Assembly (NCBI GenBank): GCA_021396245.1
Contig: WNYE01000077.1
Span: forward strand, 124,001 to 188,000
Reading direction: 5' to 3'
Length of the DNA stretch: 64,000 bases
Source: Sporothrix humicola
Taxonomy: Eukaryota; Ascomycota; Sordariomycetes; Ophiostomatales; Ophiostomataceae
The translations under genes were made by a program, and so were the position numbers. Each line of letters opens with the position of its first letter. The stretch's first letter is position 1. Under the pieces are notes generated by a model, which had not been told where the DNA came from, ran no database searches, and saw only the letters and a list, made by a program, of their open reading frames with translations. Positions 22,084 through 33,891 of the stretch are shown piece after piece.

Positions 22084-23019
22084 CTACCGCTCATTCTCGG
22101 CCGACAGCTCGGCTATCAGGCCGCCCTTGTCTCGCCGCTTAGCATCCCCCGCCAGCGCCTTGTCCACAATCGTTGAGAACTCCCGCGCCTTTTGTAGCGC
22201 CACCTGCGTCGATTTGAGGAGAGACACTGCTTCGACGGGCGTGCCGCCCAGCTTGGAAATCTGGCAGATCTCGCCGTGCCGGTTCAGGCTGATCGTACAG
22301 CTGCCCACCCGCGTCTGCTCCTCGAGAAGCGTGCCGTCCAGCAGCGCAATCTCGCCCTCGTCCCCAAAGTAGCTGAAAGTCACGCAAAACGGCGAATGCA
22401 GCCAGCTCAGTGGGACCGGCTCGCGCTCGGCCGGCGTGTAGACTGTCAGAACACCGCTCTCGATGCTCGTCTCGGGCTTGCGGAAGTGCCGCAGCGCCGC
22501 CACAACTGCCAGACACGACGCGTCCACCAAGTTGCCGTCGTGAGCCAAAACGTGCACGTCCACGCGGACCGACCAGCATTTCTGTCCTGCCGCAAGGCAC
22601 AGAGACTCGGTATCGAGCGCGCCGGACCTCCGCAGAGTCTTTTCGAGAATACGGGACAGCAGGACCTCGGTCTCGTTCGGCCGGCCGGCCTCGAAAGAGG
22701 GGGAAGCCATGGGGCTGAGTTCGGTCACGATATTGAAGATGCCGTCAAACGGCCGGTCGGAGTACGGGACGGTCACCTCGGCAGAGGCTTTCGCAGTGAT
22801 CCTGGAGGTACGTTAGTACTCTATTTGTCAGGTATGCCCAGGGGAGGGATCTCACCTCGTGTTGCCCAAGCGGACATTGGCGACGCCATATTCTTCTCCC
22901 AAACTGAGGCTGATCGGCCGGTAGTCTTCGAATCCGCGGCCGTCGAGGCGCAGGCCGTCCTGCAGCGCCTGGCCGACAAACGCCTTCTCATTCAGCGACG
23001 GCTCGAGGTCGCGCGGCAT
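22084..23019 (-). CDS. RRP45: Rrp45 exosome core subunit
   Basis: Exons 23019-22856 and 22801-22084 around a 54-nt intron give 293 aa, about the length of yeast Rrp45. The N-terminus (PSLNEKAFV..ALQDGLRLDGRGFEDYRPI) and the RNase PH fold segments (VRLGNTRITAKASAEV, VDVHVLAHDGNLVDASCLAVVAALRHF) identify it. Rrp45 is one of six RNase PH-like subunits in the ring of the nuclear and cytoplasmic RNA exosome. The eukaryotic ring is catalytically inactive and channels RNA to Rrp44 and Rrp6. Its start faces that of the Cwc15 gene across 338 bp. Confidence 0.92.
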
Positions 23020-23357
23020 GGCAATGGCTGTGGGTTATTTTAGGGGAGGTGTTTATTGATTTGTTTGGTTGTCGTTGATACCGTAAAAAATCACTACAGA
23101 TGCTGTAGCAAAATTTAGGTGTCGTTAGCGGATAGCTTCGCTGAGGGTACCTGAAAAAAAGGCGGCGAGGGGCAGAATTTCTTTTTCTGCCAAAGGCGGT
23201 GAAGATTTACTGTACGACCAGGAAGGAGCCAGTCGCGAATTGGTGGCCTTGCCTTTTGCGCGCCGCGCCTAGCCTCACGTCTACGTCAATTTGCATCTTC
23301 TTCTGTTTTCCTTCGCCATTTATCATCGGCATACTCACATTGCCAACCACCGCCACG
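23020..23357. promoter_or_regulatory. Short divergent promoter between Rrp45 and Cwc15 genes
   Basis: Only 338 bp separate the two ATGs. The middle has an A run (23151-23162) and a TCACGTCTACGTCAA segment near 23275-23289 that contains a CRE-like TACGTCA. The arrangement suggests co-expression of two RNA-processing genes. Confidence 0.45.
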
Positions 23358-24315
23358 ATGACGACAGCTCACAGACCTACATTCGACCCGGTATGCCTAC
23401 TCGCTCACTCATAGATTCAATTGCGACAAGATACTGACAAGCTCTAGGCTCGCGGCAAAGAGGCCCCCAAAGGCCCTGCCTATCACCAGCGTCTTTTGCC
23501 AGCGCACACACAGCTTAAATTTCGGTACGTGCGAACGAACCTACCCTTTACTATACGGCGATTAGCGTCGACTGATAATTCTTCCCATTTACAGGAAAGC
23601 TGGACAGGGTGGCGATGCCGACAACCAGGTGCGCGACCTGCAGGCCGAGCTTCTCGCTGCCGAGGCTGCTCACTACGCCAAGATCCGCGGCGGCCCGGCC
23701 CCGGCTGCCTCCGAAGACGATGCGGCTTCCGAATCGGCTGCAGCGGCAGCGGCGAAACGGCGACTGATTTCCGAAGACGGAGACGCAGACGACGCCGAAG
23801 CGAAACGGAGGAAGATTTTGGAAGAGACACGAGACATTGACGCCGACGACTCGGATGACGATTCAGACAAGGACCGCAGCGAAAAAGATGATGATGACGA
23901 TGATGACGACGACGATGACGATGACGATAGCAGTGACGACGACAGCGACGACGAAGACGAGACGGCCGAGCTGCAGCGCGAGCTGGAAAAGATCAAGCGC
24001 GAGCGTGCAGAAAAGCGAGAGCGAGAGGAACGCGAAAAGGAGGCGGCCGAGGCCGAGGAGCGCGAGCGGGACATTGCTAGAGGCAACCCGCTGCTCAACA
24101 AGCCCGACTTTACAATTAAGCGGCGCTGGGACGACGATGTCGTGTTCAAGAACCAGGCCCGCGGCACCGACGACAAGGGCAAGCAAAAGGAGTTTATCAA
24201 TGTGAGTCTACCATATGGCAGAGGTTGTCAACCATCCCACACTTTACTAACTACTTTATAGGACCTCCTCCGATCCGATTTCCACAAGCGTTTCATGAAC
24301 AAATATGTGCGCTGA
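23358..24315 (+). CDS. CWC15: Cwc15/Cwf15 spliceosome factor
   Basis: Four exons (23358-23390, 23448-23524, 23595-24201, 24262-24315) keep phase and give 256 aa. The N-terminus MTTAHRPTFDPARGKE..GPAYHQRLLPAHTQLKFR and the C-terminal LLNKPDFTIKRRWDDDVVFKNQAR plus DLLRSDFHKRFMNKYVR are the two conserved ends of Cwc15. Between them lies a highly acidic region with an unbroken run of 14 Asp encoded by mixed GAT and GAC codons, then a charged helix. Cwc15 is a Prp19/Cef1-associated component of the activated spliceosome. The first exon is only 33 nt and the last 54 nt. Confidence 0.95.
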
Positions 24316-26957
24316 GCTGGGTATTCTCTGTTGTTTTACACTGGCGTTGTTAGTGGATTGGTTGGGTTATTCTTGGACTTTGTTTTGCGCGGCATCATAT
24401 ATTTTCCGGTTTCTTGTATCATTCGGCCGTGGCTTCCCGCACACGGCCTTCGTAGCGAATCACAACGCCTCTTCGGCCTCACTACCACCCTCTCCCGCTT
24501 TTGCTATGATTCTTTGCCTTGCCAAGAACTGCCGAAGAGGGTCAAGCCAGGACGCGTACTTACTCGCATCGGAGAGGAAGCGTCGTGCCGCGGCCCGACG
24601 TGAGTGTAGCATCGCATGCCCTGAGACACAAGAGGCGCGACAGCCACGGTCAAATGTGCCCAAGTAGGCAATGATGATACATCACGTTCATCCTGTCAGA
24701 GTGTCGGCACTTGGCTATTATGGCAACAGAACCTTTCGCGAGCTGCACTCTGACGTGGACAACTCACTGCTTCGCCACTCGGAGATCTTTCTCTGCCCAA
24801 ATTCCCAGCAACCAGTTTCGAACATCGACCTCGAGCCTCAAGAGTCGACTCTGTTCCCAGCTCCCAGGTCCTGGAGACCATAACCGATATAGAGAAGCGG
24901 AATTTATATTACAAACAGGAGAACCAAGATATCAGACGAGGCACAGGCCATGATACCGGCGTGCTGGGAAGTAAAACTCCCGCAATATTTGATTTGCCCG
25001 TTTGACCTTTTGTTTAGAAAGCTGCTTATGAGGTCAAGAAGTGCATATATTTTGGCTTTTCGAAGCGAAAATAAATACATCACGGCCCGTTAGATGGATG
25101 CACGAAATATCTATCAAATAATGGCTGATATGCACATATGTCGGCTAAAACGGAACTTTATCTATTTGACAGCCCACCTTTGATTTCCATTTCTGGTCAA
25201 AATCCCGTTTCTTCGCTATCGTTCTTTGATTTTTATTCTCCCACCCTGCACACTTGATCAGTTTCCTACCTGAGGAAATGCTGGCTGAACCCTGCACGCC
25301 GCCAGTCGGAAGGAAAGCAAGTATGGCTATCCAATCATGGATCTGCAACCACGGCGTCCTTGTCCTGGTTCTGGTTTTGCGCCGCGCGGGATCGAATGGG
25401 AGGGTGGCATCGAGGCTCGCGGCCGAGGTCAAGCTTTTCACATTATGCACTCAAAGATGGTCCAACTGCGAGATTGTGTAAATACGTAAGAAAACTAGAG
25501 AAAATTAGGACGGAAAATAAGGGAAAATAGGCTGCTGTCGTTGGGTGTATATCTTGTACTACATCGCCAAAAGCTGAAATGTTCGCTATGTTTTTGTTAG
25601 TTAACGTTACAATGCGCTGAACTGCGCTGTCGGTGCGCCAAGTTGCCGCTGCGGGGGACCCAAAAGGTGAAATGCAAGCCTGGCCTTTCCCTCCTCCGGC
25701 CAAGTGCCGATCGCAGAGACGGGAATGCTGTCAGGTGACGGGCGATTCGCGACATTTGTGTTCTTGGTGATTAGTTCCTGCTGTTTCTTCAGGCCGGGGA
25801 CCTTTCCCCCAGTTACCAGTTAGTGCCATTGCTCCTCCTGTAAACGGAGCTCAAAAGTGCGAATCGAGGAACGGGGAAAGGACGAGGCTCAACGGCAGGC
25901 ACTTTTCGTAGAATACGGCTTGCATGCTGCCATTGTTCTTTCCTTTTTGCTCAACTCAACTTGGCGTCATAACCGGGTGTTTTCTACGGCTCTTTCCTCA
26001 TCTTACCTTTTGCAATTCTGCCGGCTCAACTCCGTATTCTACTTTATGAAAAGGCTAGACTGTCAACTATCTATCCTTAATGCAATATTTTGCCCATTTG
26101 CGTCATTTTGGAGTGACTCCGCATTCTGCGAGCCTTCTCCCCATACTACAGAGTACATGAAATACACTTCGTACATCCGATGTGCAGCGAGGCAGGAGCG
26201 AGCCTGCCGGTATTGATCGCCGTACGGCGCATCTTGCACGGGGCATCGACTTCTGTTGGGGTTGGAGATTGTTTTTCGCGAAGGAGCAGACCGCCGTTGT
26301 GTTTGGCCGTTGCTTGTTTAGGAAGTTGTTCGTGCGCGTAAGATAGTTGCAACGGCGGAGGCAGGTGCGGAAGCAGCACCGGCGGCGCCTGTGAACATAC
26401 ACAGTAATAATAATGGGGGCGGATTTTCTCTCGCAGCCCTCCTCTTTGATCGCACTTTCCCACCTTTTCTTTCTTTTCTTGGTCTTCCTTGCCGGCCGTG
26501 GTTTCTCTCGCTTTTTTCTTGCCTTGATCGCAATTGCCTTCTTTCTTCAATTGCCTCACTCTCTCCTTCCTCGTCTCTCGATTCTCCCCCGACTTCCTTC
26601 CTCCCCTCACCTCCTTCCTGCCTCTTTTAAATGGCGGCAGCTCCTTTGCGACAGAGGAAAGAACAGGCGCACTGAATCTCTAGCGACCTCGGTGGGCACA
26701 TGCCGCCGTCGTTCCTTCCCACATATTCGCCATTTGTCCTTCGACCCGCGAAGCGAATAAAAACAACCACGAGCAAAATCTCCCTATTTCTCTCTCAATC
26801 AACTTCGACATCGTTTTGAGTCACACAAACGGCACCCATCGCCGACCTTTCAACCACGCCCCCAATCCCGCCATTTACCGCCAATTCGCCGGCTCGCACA
26901 TCCCCTGCTCCGCCTCCGTCCGGGCGTCGAGCATTCTTTTTTGAGCATTTTTGCCGC
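24316..26957. other. Long intergenic region
   Basis: 2.6 kb with no recognisable gene. The part at 26430-26640 is strongly pyrimidine-rich and is probably the leader or core promoter of the Zn2Cys6 gene. A near copy of TACTCCGTA is at about 26026. Confidence 0.45.
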
Positions 26958-29832
26958 ATGGCCGACCCTCTTGCTGGGTCGCCGACCACATCGGCCGCCC
27001 AGTCTGCTCCGCGCATCAAGCGCAATACCGTACGTTATGCTCCTCCGTCCCATGTGTTCCTTTGCGCATTTGCTGTCGCATGTTTTGCGGCTGCTCCCGT
27101 GGCGCACGCATCATCTTTTATTAGATGAAAAGGGCCGAGGCGGGGAAATCTACATCTCCAAAGATTGAGCACGAAAGGCTGACAGTTTGTGTGTGAAATA
27201 GGCGTGTGTCAATTGCAGAGACAGCAGTATGACGTCCCCTTCCCTCGTTTCTTTTTCGTTTCCTCATAAATCCCATATATTTGATTCCCCCAATCCACAA
27301 GGCCAGCCCCGTCCCCAGTCCCAGCCTGCTCTTATTCTGTCCAGTCCCCTTCCCTCTAAATTAACGTGCTTTTGTCACTTAAACATCGGCACCGATTCGC
27401 TTTCAGCCCTTGTCTCGGACCGCCGACGCCCTATCAGAACAAGGCTGCGCCTAGCTCCATTGCATCGCATCGGCTTCCGTCTCGGCCACTATTACACCGC
27501 TGCACATCACATTCCCACTCTTCTTACTTTTTTGTTTTATTCCACTCTGCATGACTCTTTTTATTCACTGCACTACGCTTTTTGTCCATTGTTGCCTTGG
27601 CCTCGACAAATCCTTCAGTTCACATGCCCTTTTCCTGTTGAACCTGTTTCGGAAGACATGCAGACTAACATTCTCGACAGAGGTCAAATGCAACGCCAAC
27701 TTGGATCCTAGCTTGCCATGCATGCGGTGCTCCAAATTGCAACTTCAGTGTGTTATTGACAAGTCTCATAAGAGAGTGAGTCGCAGAAGGTGAGCACAAA
27801 GTCTTTTTCTTTATTTCTGCAGTGCTTGTCTCGTTCCATGAGATACATCCGCTTCTTCGGGCCACCGTCCTCGGAGATGCTCAAGGGATGTGCCTTGGCA
27901 TGTCCGAGTCATGGCCGATCACCGTCTCCGCTCTGTTCCCGGTGAACTGGATTGGCCACAGCAAGGAAACTCTCGACTAACGCTCTATCTCAGCAAACTC
28001 GAAGAGCTTCAGCAGGAAGTACGCAGCATCAAGGAGGCTGTCGGCAAGTCGTCCGTGTCGTCGCCTATTTACACACGCACCCTACCGCCAATCAACTCGA
28101 GAGATGGCCTGCTGTCGCACACCTTGCCGCCTATGCGGCCCTACGACGCGCCGGTCATGCTCCCTCCAGTCTTGACACCGTCCGTGACAACGACGCCGAC
28201 CCCCAAGACGGTCATCTCGTCTCTTGGCGGCAGAATTGCCGAGCCACGTGCCCTCAAGTCGCGGGCCTTTTCTGGAGAGGACATCAACTTTTACTTTGAC
28301 AAGTATGTGCATTTAGTCTCGATAATTCTCTGGATATAGTGCCGTCTAACAAGCTTAGGTACTTTGAACACTTCCATCCGCACTTCCCCATCATCCGGAC
28401 ACGCGATCCCGACAAGTGCTACGAGTCCGCACCGATACTTTTTTGGACGATCATGGTCATTTCTGCCCGTCGCTTCGCTAAAGATGATACTGTCCTGCCG
28501 TTCCTCACCGAATCGCTTCCGTCCGAAGTATGGGGCGCCATGGGCAACCCTCCGTTGCCATTGGGCGTGATCAACGCGCTCCTGCTGCTTTGTGCGTGGC
28601 CTTTCACCACCATCCGCTTCATGCGCGACCCGTCCATGATCTTCTCATCTATAGCCATGAGTTCCTGTTTCATGATCGGTCTGCATACTGGACGCGGCGA
28701 GCACCCGGAGCTTGCGAACCCCAACTTCCAGATCCGTAACACGGACGAGGAGGCAACGTTCACCTGGGCCGGCTTCAACATCATCTCACAGAAGTATGCT
28801 TACTGTTCTGATATTATGAAATTGGTATATTTACTGACTCTTACCTCCAGGGTATCATCGTACACTGGCTCCCCTTCGACTGGGCAGTTCTTCAATAAGA
28901 CGATCGAAAACATCTTGGACCGCTCTTCGCCGGTCCCCGTGCCGATAAATTTCATAATCCTTTTGGAATGCGCGAGATTCTCGAACCGCGTGAGCAAGAC
29001 GACGTGCGCCAGTCTGGAAGAGAACCGCGGTATCTCTCACCACATAGTCGACATGTTTGAGGAAGAGTTTGACAAGGTCCAACGACTTTTGTTCCCTGGT
29101 ATTTCTGAGCTGGACTACTTTACACTCCTGTCTACTCTCCAGGACGTGCAAGCATTCTACTTCATGCCGGTCACTGGGTTTAGCTCAGAGATATTCAAGC
29201 GTAACGTTTTGAAGGCATACAGCACGGCGCAGCTGGTCATTCGCCAGGCGCTGAAGCTTCAAGACGAGCTCGGCTTCTTGTACTATGCGCCACACTTTGT
29301 CTGCAGAACGCTTCTTGCATCGGCTTGCATCACGCTCAATGTCTTGCTCTCGCCGTACATCCAGGACATGCCCGTCCACGCCAAAGACGCCCTCATGCAC
29401 GACGCCATCTCCGCGATCAAGACGTGCTCAGTCCACGATGGCGATCTTCCGTCTCGCGCCTCCAAGATGATCGAATCGTACTGGTCGGTTCACCACACCA
29501 AGGGTCCTCTAGAGATCCCAATGAAGGACGTGTCGCAGTTCTCGAGCCGCCTCGGTACAAGCTTTGCATTCGACTACATTCGGCGGTGGAAGAGAGATAT
29601 TGAAGCGTCACGCTCATCCGTCACCAATGCCAACGGCAAGAGACAAGCGGCCGGTACTCCAAGTAAGTCCCACCACAATCGTCATCTTACCTAAACTTAG
29701 TCATTAACACCCACAGCCGCTTCAATTGACTTGTCCACAATCCAGCCCGAGAATGCACAACTTATCGACTGGGACGCCTTCATGGACGACTTTGACTGGA
29801 GCTTCACGCCAGACTACTTCAACCCGGCATAG
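26958..29832 (+). CDS. Zn2Cys6 fungal transcription factor
   Basis: Seven exons keep phase: 26958-27029, 27202-27226, 27681-27789, 27994-28302, 28359-28793, 28851-29662 and 29717-29832, giving 625 aa. The binuclear zinc cluster has Cys at 26, 29, 36, 46, 49 and 56 (ACVNCRDSKVKC...PCMRCSKLQLQC), followed by DKSHKRVSRRSKLEELQQEV, a linker plus short coiled coil for dimer formation. A helical middle region (KYFEHFHPHFPIIR and beyond) looks like the fungal transcription factor middle homology domain. The end is acidic and aromatic (IDWDAFMDDFDWSFTPDYFNPA), a likely activation segment. HKR after the last Cys and the acidic C-terminus recall Leu3-type regulators, but I do not assign a target. The intron between exons 2 and 3 is 454 nt and splits the codon for Lys33 of the zinc cluster. 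Confidence 0.85.
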
Positions 29833-30959
29833 GCGCCTGTCTGGCAACGATCTGTTTTTTTTGCGACATTTACATTCTCGATACCTTTTTGTGCTTTTGG
29901 AGCTTTGTCTCCATTTTATCATTGGATATACGTTTGCCCTTCCAACGGGCCTGACCAAGTTGATTTATACTTCTAGAGGTGGCCCAATGCTAGGTATATA
30001 CCTGGCTAGGCACTTCACACGACCTCTTCTCTTGTTTGCATGCTGCCTTGGAACAGGCGGCAACATGCGACGACGAAATCCATACTGCGTAAAGAATACG
30101 ATGCCCGAACCGGCCACGACAGCCCTGTCTCAATAACCGGTATCCTTACATTGTCCTCTGGCCGAGGCGGAACACTCGATTACGACAATGGGCCCATGCC
30201 TCTCGGCTTGACCTTTCTTCTATGCATTTATGGGCCTCCTCCCTATACCCTGGCAAAGGGGCCTGTTTTCCTGAGACGGAAGCAGGCTCCACGGTTGCCC
30301 ACCGGGAGGCGTACGGTCTTTCTTTTCCGAGTTTCTGGGTCACAACGAAACGTTGTCTGTATTGCCAGATGGCTGAGATGCGTTGCATCAGGCTTTGGAC
30401 GACTACTGACCTTTGTGATCCTCTCGAGAAAGAAGACAGAAGGAGAGAACGAGCGCCGTTTATTTTGAAAATTCCAATTTGGAACCAATTGGATTTTTAT
30501 TATTTTCTTCTACGTTTGATTGATATTTTGCGTGATAGGATGAGTGCACTCAACACAGTCACTTAAGATATGGGGCAAAAGGAGGAAGGCAGATAGATGG
30601 TGATATACATCTGTTTATATATATCTGGATGGGTAATGGAGGAGGAAAGAAAGATAACATATCAATACATTTTTGGTTAATTTTTTTCACTATTTCTCGT
30701 ATTTGGCGCACCTTCTTGACGATGTCATGTTGTTGATGCTTTAGGGTTTGGCGGTGTAAGCGCTGTAACGCTGCTCCGGACCCTGACAAAATTAGCGGGT
30801 CCAGGCCCCAATTATTTACATCGCCTTTTTCAACGACCCAATCTGACACCGCTTTATTAACCTCGCACATCTTTCACCACTCACGCGCAACCCGCTCGAC
30901 GACCTCTATGAGAGACGCATCCGCTCATATATCTTGTCAAGGCTGACGGTGTAACCTCA
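29833..30959. other. Intergenic region
   Basis: 1.1 kb between two + strand genes. AT-rich near 30480-30680. No supported gene. Confidence 0.45.
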
Positions 30960-31914
30960 ATGACACTCACGGATAGTGTGGTCGCGCTCCTTGGCGGCCT
31001 ACAGCCAAGTCACCCCTATTATCCTCCTGGCGTCTCGATACCCAACTATGCGCCGAACTCGACGCCATTGTATCTGCTCTATGTCTATTTCTTGTCTGCG
31101 CTGGGTTCCTTCTTGGGCACTGCATATTTTGGCGCAATATTGATCAAGCCGCGGTTTCGTCTGGCCTCAATACCCGACAAGGCGCTGTTCATTTGGTTCA
31201 CATTATGTATGGTCCATCTGAGACATCTTAAACTGTATTCCGACGGGAGCTAACACGATCTCATCCAGGCGGCGGTCTTCACTGGTTCTTTGAGGGTAGG
31301 TGAAGCCATTCATCCTCATATTGCTTCTGCATACTGACCGTCCAGGCTACTTTGTCAAGAACCATGCGACACTGGCTGGCTCGCAGTCAATCCGTGCTCA
31401 GCTGTGGAAAGAGTATTCGCTGTCAGACTCTCGGTACTTAACGTCGGATCCGTTTATGCTCTGTGTCGAGGGGCTGACCGTGGTGGTTCATGGCACGCTC
31501 TGTTTCCTGACGGCAATCACCATTGTCGCTGGGGCTGGATTGCCGCTGGGAAGCACAGGCTTGCGGCATGTTCTGCAAATGCTTGTGAGTACGGTACACT
31601 TGTTTGGTGTTCTGTTGTACTATGGCACACTTTTGTTTGAAGAGTCCGTCCACGGAACAAGCCACTGTCGGCCCGAGTTCCTGTACCGCTGGGTCTACTT
31701 TGTCGGCATGAACGCGCCCTGGGTTGTGGTGCCAATATGTGAGTGAATGCAGAATGGGCAGTCTTCCATGACTGGTCGCATGCTGACCTTTTCTCCAGAT
31801 ATCATTCACTCCAGCTCAACCAAGATTTGCAAGGCTTTTTCAACGCTCAACTGGATGTCGAGTATTTCTCCAGATACTGGGAGCTTCCGGTTACCAGAGA
31901 AGAAAGTTCAATAG
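30960..31914 (+). CDS. Emopamil-binding (EBP) family protein, EXPERA domain
   Basis: Four exons (30960-31206, 31269-31295, 31346-31738, 31799-31914), one of only 27 nt, join in phase to 260 aa. The aligned residues of the human sterol delta8-delta7 isomerase active site are present: His87 and Glu91 in GGLHWFFEGYF, Glu and Thr in CVEGLTVV, and Asn and Trp in VGMNAPWVVVP. LWKEYSLSDSRYLTSDPF is also a strong EBP signature. Four or five hydrophobic segments fit an ER membrane protein. EBP isomerases shift the ring-B double bond in sterol synthesis. Fungi normally use the unrelated Erg2 for this step, so this protein may be a second isomerase, act on another sterol, or bind sterol without catalysis. 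Confidence 0.88.
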
Positions 31915-32098
31915 GAGCTTGCACAGAGACAAAACAAAAAATGTACATAGGATATGGTAAGACGCGATAGGACATGATAGGACATAGGACAGGACAACGG
32001 AATAAAGGGCATATAGCACATAAATCGGATATCTACAGGTATATATATCACACCATTTTTCTTACTTTCCTCCTTTTGCTTCTTCACCACTGCCGACC

Positions 32099-33088
32099 CT
32101 ACTCCAAGCTCTTGAGGAACTTGGTGACCCGGTCGGCCATCCACAGCTGCGAGTCAGGCTGCTCGACGGTGTGGCCGGCGCCCAGGATCGAGCCAGAGAA
32201 CTCGGAGAAGACGCCCGGCGGACAGAACGACTTCCAGCGGGCCACATTCTTGGGCACGTCGATTGTCTTGGGCACGCACTCGTCCTTTTCGGACGGCAGC
32301 ACCAGCACGGGCTTGGTGAACTGGCTCCACTCGTCGGCGAGGCGCTCGTCGGGCAGGTCAGACGAGAAGAAGTCGTCGTCGCCACTGTAAGGTGCAAGGT
32401 TAGCGGGGAACAATAACAACAGAGACTGCAGCATGGGGGCGGCTTACTTGAACGAGATGAGAGAATGCCAGCGGTAGGCCGAGTGCGGCGCCTTGATCAT
32501 CTCGGGCATGAACTCGGGTGGCACAATCACGTTCTCCTTGCCCTCCTTGATCATCTTCTCCGTGGCGGCCACCGTCATGTCGTGCTCGCCCGGCTTCAAG
32601 TACGGCACCAAGCACTCGCGGTCCGACACCGGGCCCTGCAGGATGAACCCGTTGACCTCGGGGCTCTCGCCGGCCTTCATGGCCTTGGCGTACGCCATCT
32701 GGTCCTGGCAGCCGGTCGAGTGGCCCAGGAACACAATCTTGTCGCGGCCGAGCTTTTCTTTTAGGTGCTTGACGAGGGCCGACAGGTCCGCCACGTCGTC
32801 GGTCAGCCGCTTGAACCCGTAGCCGTGGAACGAGCTCGACATGCGCAGCTCAAAGACCGAGTACCCCAGGCCCTTGGCGGCGTCCGTCGTCGCCAGCTGG
32901 TCGGCAATGGTGCGAATGTAGGGCGTCGTGTGCGGTCCGTCGGTCAGACCGCCAATAAAGACGAGGGCATGGCGGGCCTCCGCCGAGTTGGCTGTGACGA
33001 GCTCGTAGGCGCACGACTGGCGCGTGGGCGAGTCAAAGGGGTGCACGGTGACCGAGAACGGCTTCTTGGTGGATTCGGGGGTGGCCAT
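32099..33088 (-). CDS. DUF1749 alpha/beta-hydrolase (UPF0613 family)
   Basis: Exons 33088-32448 and 32384-32099 around a 63-nt intron give 308 aa. The likely triad is Ser124 in GHSTGCQD, Asp248 in SEKDECVP and His285 in GAGHTVEQ. The early FIGGLTDGPHT and the pairing RWHSLISFNGDDDFFSSDL are characteristic of the DUF1749 family of fungal and plant hydrolases. No signal peptide or membrane segment is visible, so it is probably cytosolic. The natural substrate of this family is not established to my knowledge; some related fungal genes are loosely annotated as siderophore or ester hydrolases. Its 3' end lies 184 bp from that of the EBP gene. Confidence 0.85.
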
Positions 33089-33891
33089 GGTGAAGGTGAG
33101 GTTGGAAAGGAAGTGTCAAGTATCGTCGGGTTGGTGATGTTCAGGTAACTGCTTTCATATGAATAGAACGGGAAAGAGTGAGGGTTATATACGAGACGCA
33201 AGCACCTTCCTTCTTGACGTCTGCCAAGATATTAATTCTCTCAAAAATTACAAAGTGCACGAGGAAAGCGAAAAAGTGGAAAGAGCAAGTCATCGCCGAA
33301 TCGCACCTTCTTCGTAACCCTAACAATGCCGACGTTGTGGAAAGCTCCACTGATGGTCCCTTGCGATAGCTTGTGAGCCCTTGAGCGAGCGATGATGGTG
33401 TGTGCCCCACCCCCGCCTAAGAACGCTCCTGAAACGTCACAAATGGGTGAAGAGTGCCTGCAAAAGGACGTGTGCGACCGCTAAAAACGTATCGCCGTAG
33501 CGAAGCAGTTCGATCTGATAGCTAAAGCGCGCTAGCTTCAGTTGGAGCTAGTGGTGGGGGTTGAAGTTGATTGATTGATGGGCGGCTGCTGCACTAAAAA
33601 GTAAAACTGAAATGGGAAAGAGGAAAACGCGTGCATCGTGCCTGTCTTTGTAATCTTGAGAGACCTCATTCCCACCTTCCTTAGCGTCGAACCAGCTCCA
33701 TCAGGCTGCAGAATTCTAGACGAAGAAAGAGGGTGAAAGCAACCCCGAACAATCTCCATAATACACCCTGACCTCGCATTTAAGTTCATATTCAAGCCGA
33801 CGACAAGCGAGCGAGACAAACTCACGGCCTTTACCAGACCAGCTATGCGTTAGCTGACGCGCAAATGCAAATCGCATAAACGCAAAACGCA
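33089..33891. promoter_or_regulatory. Divergent promoter of DUF1749 hydrolase and Tti1 genes
   Basis: 803 bp between the two starts, holding the promoters of both genes. No distinct motif stands out; a perfect AGCTAAAGCGCGCTAGCTT-like imperfect palindrome occurs at about 33520-33538. Confidence 0.4.

Noticed and set aside
23881..23934. Run of 14 Asp in Cwc15 as a repeat expansion error
   Set aside because: Codons alternate GAT and GAC, and an acidic middle is normal for Cwc15, so it is not a sequencing slip.
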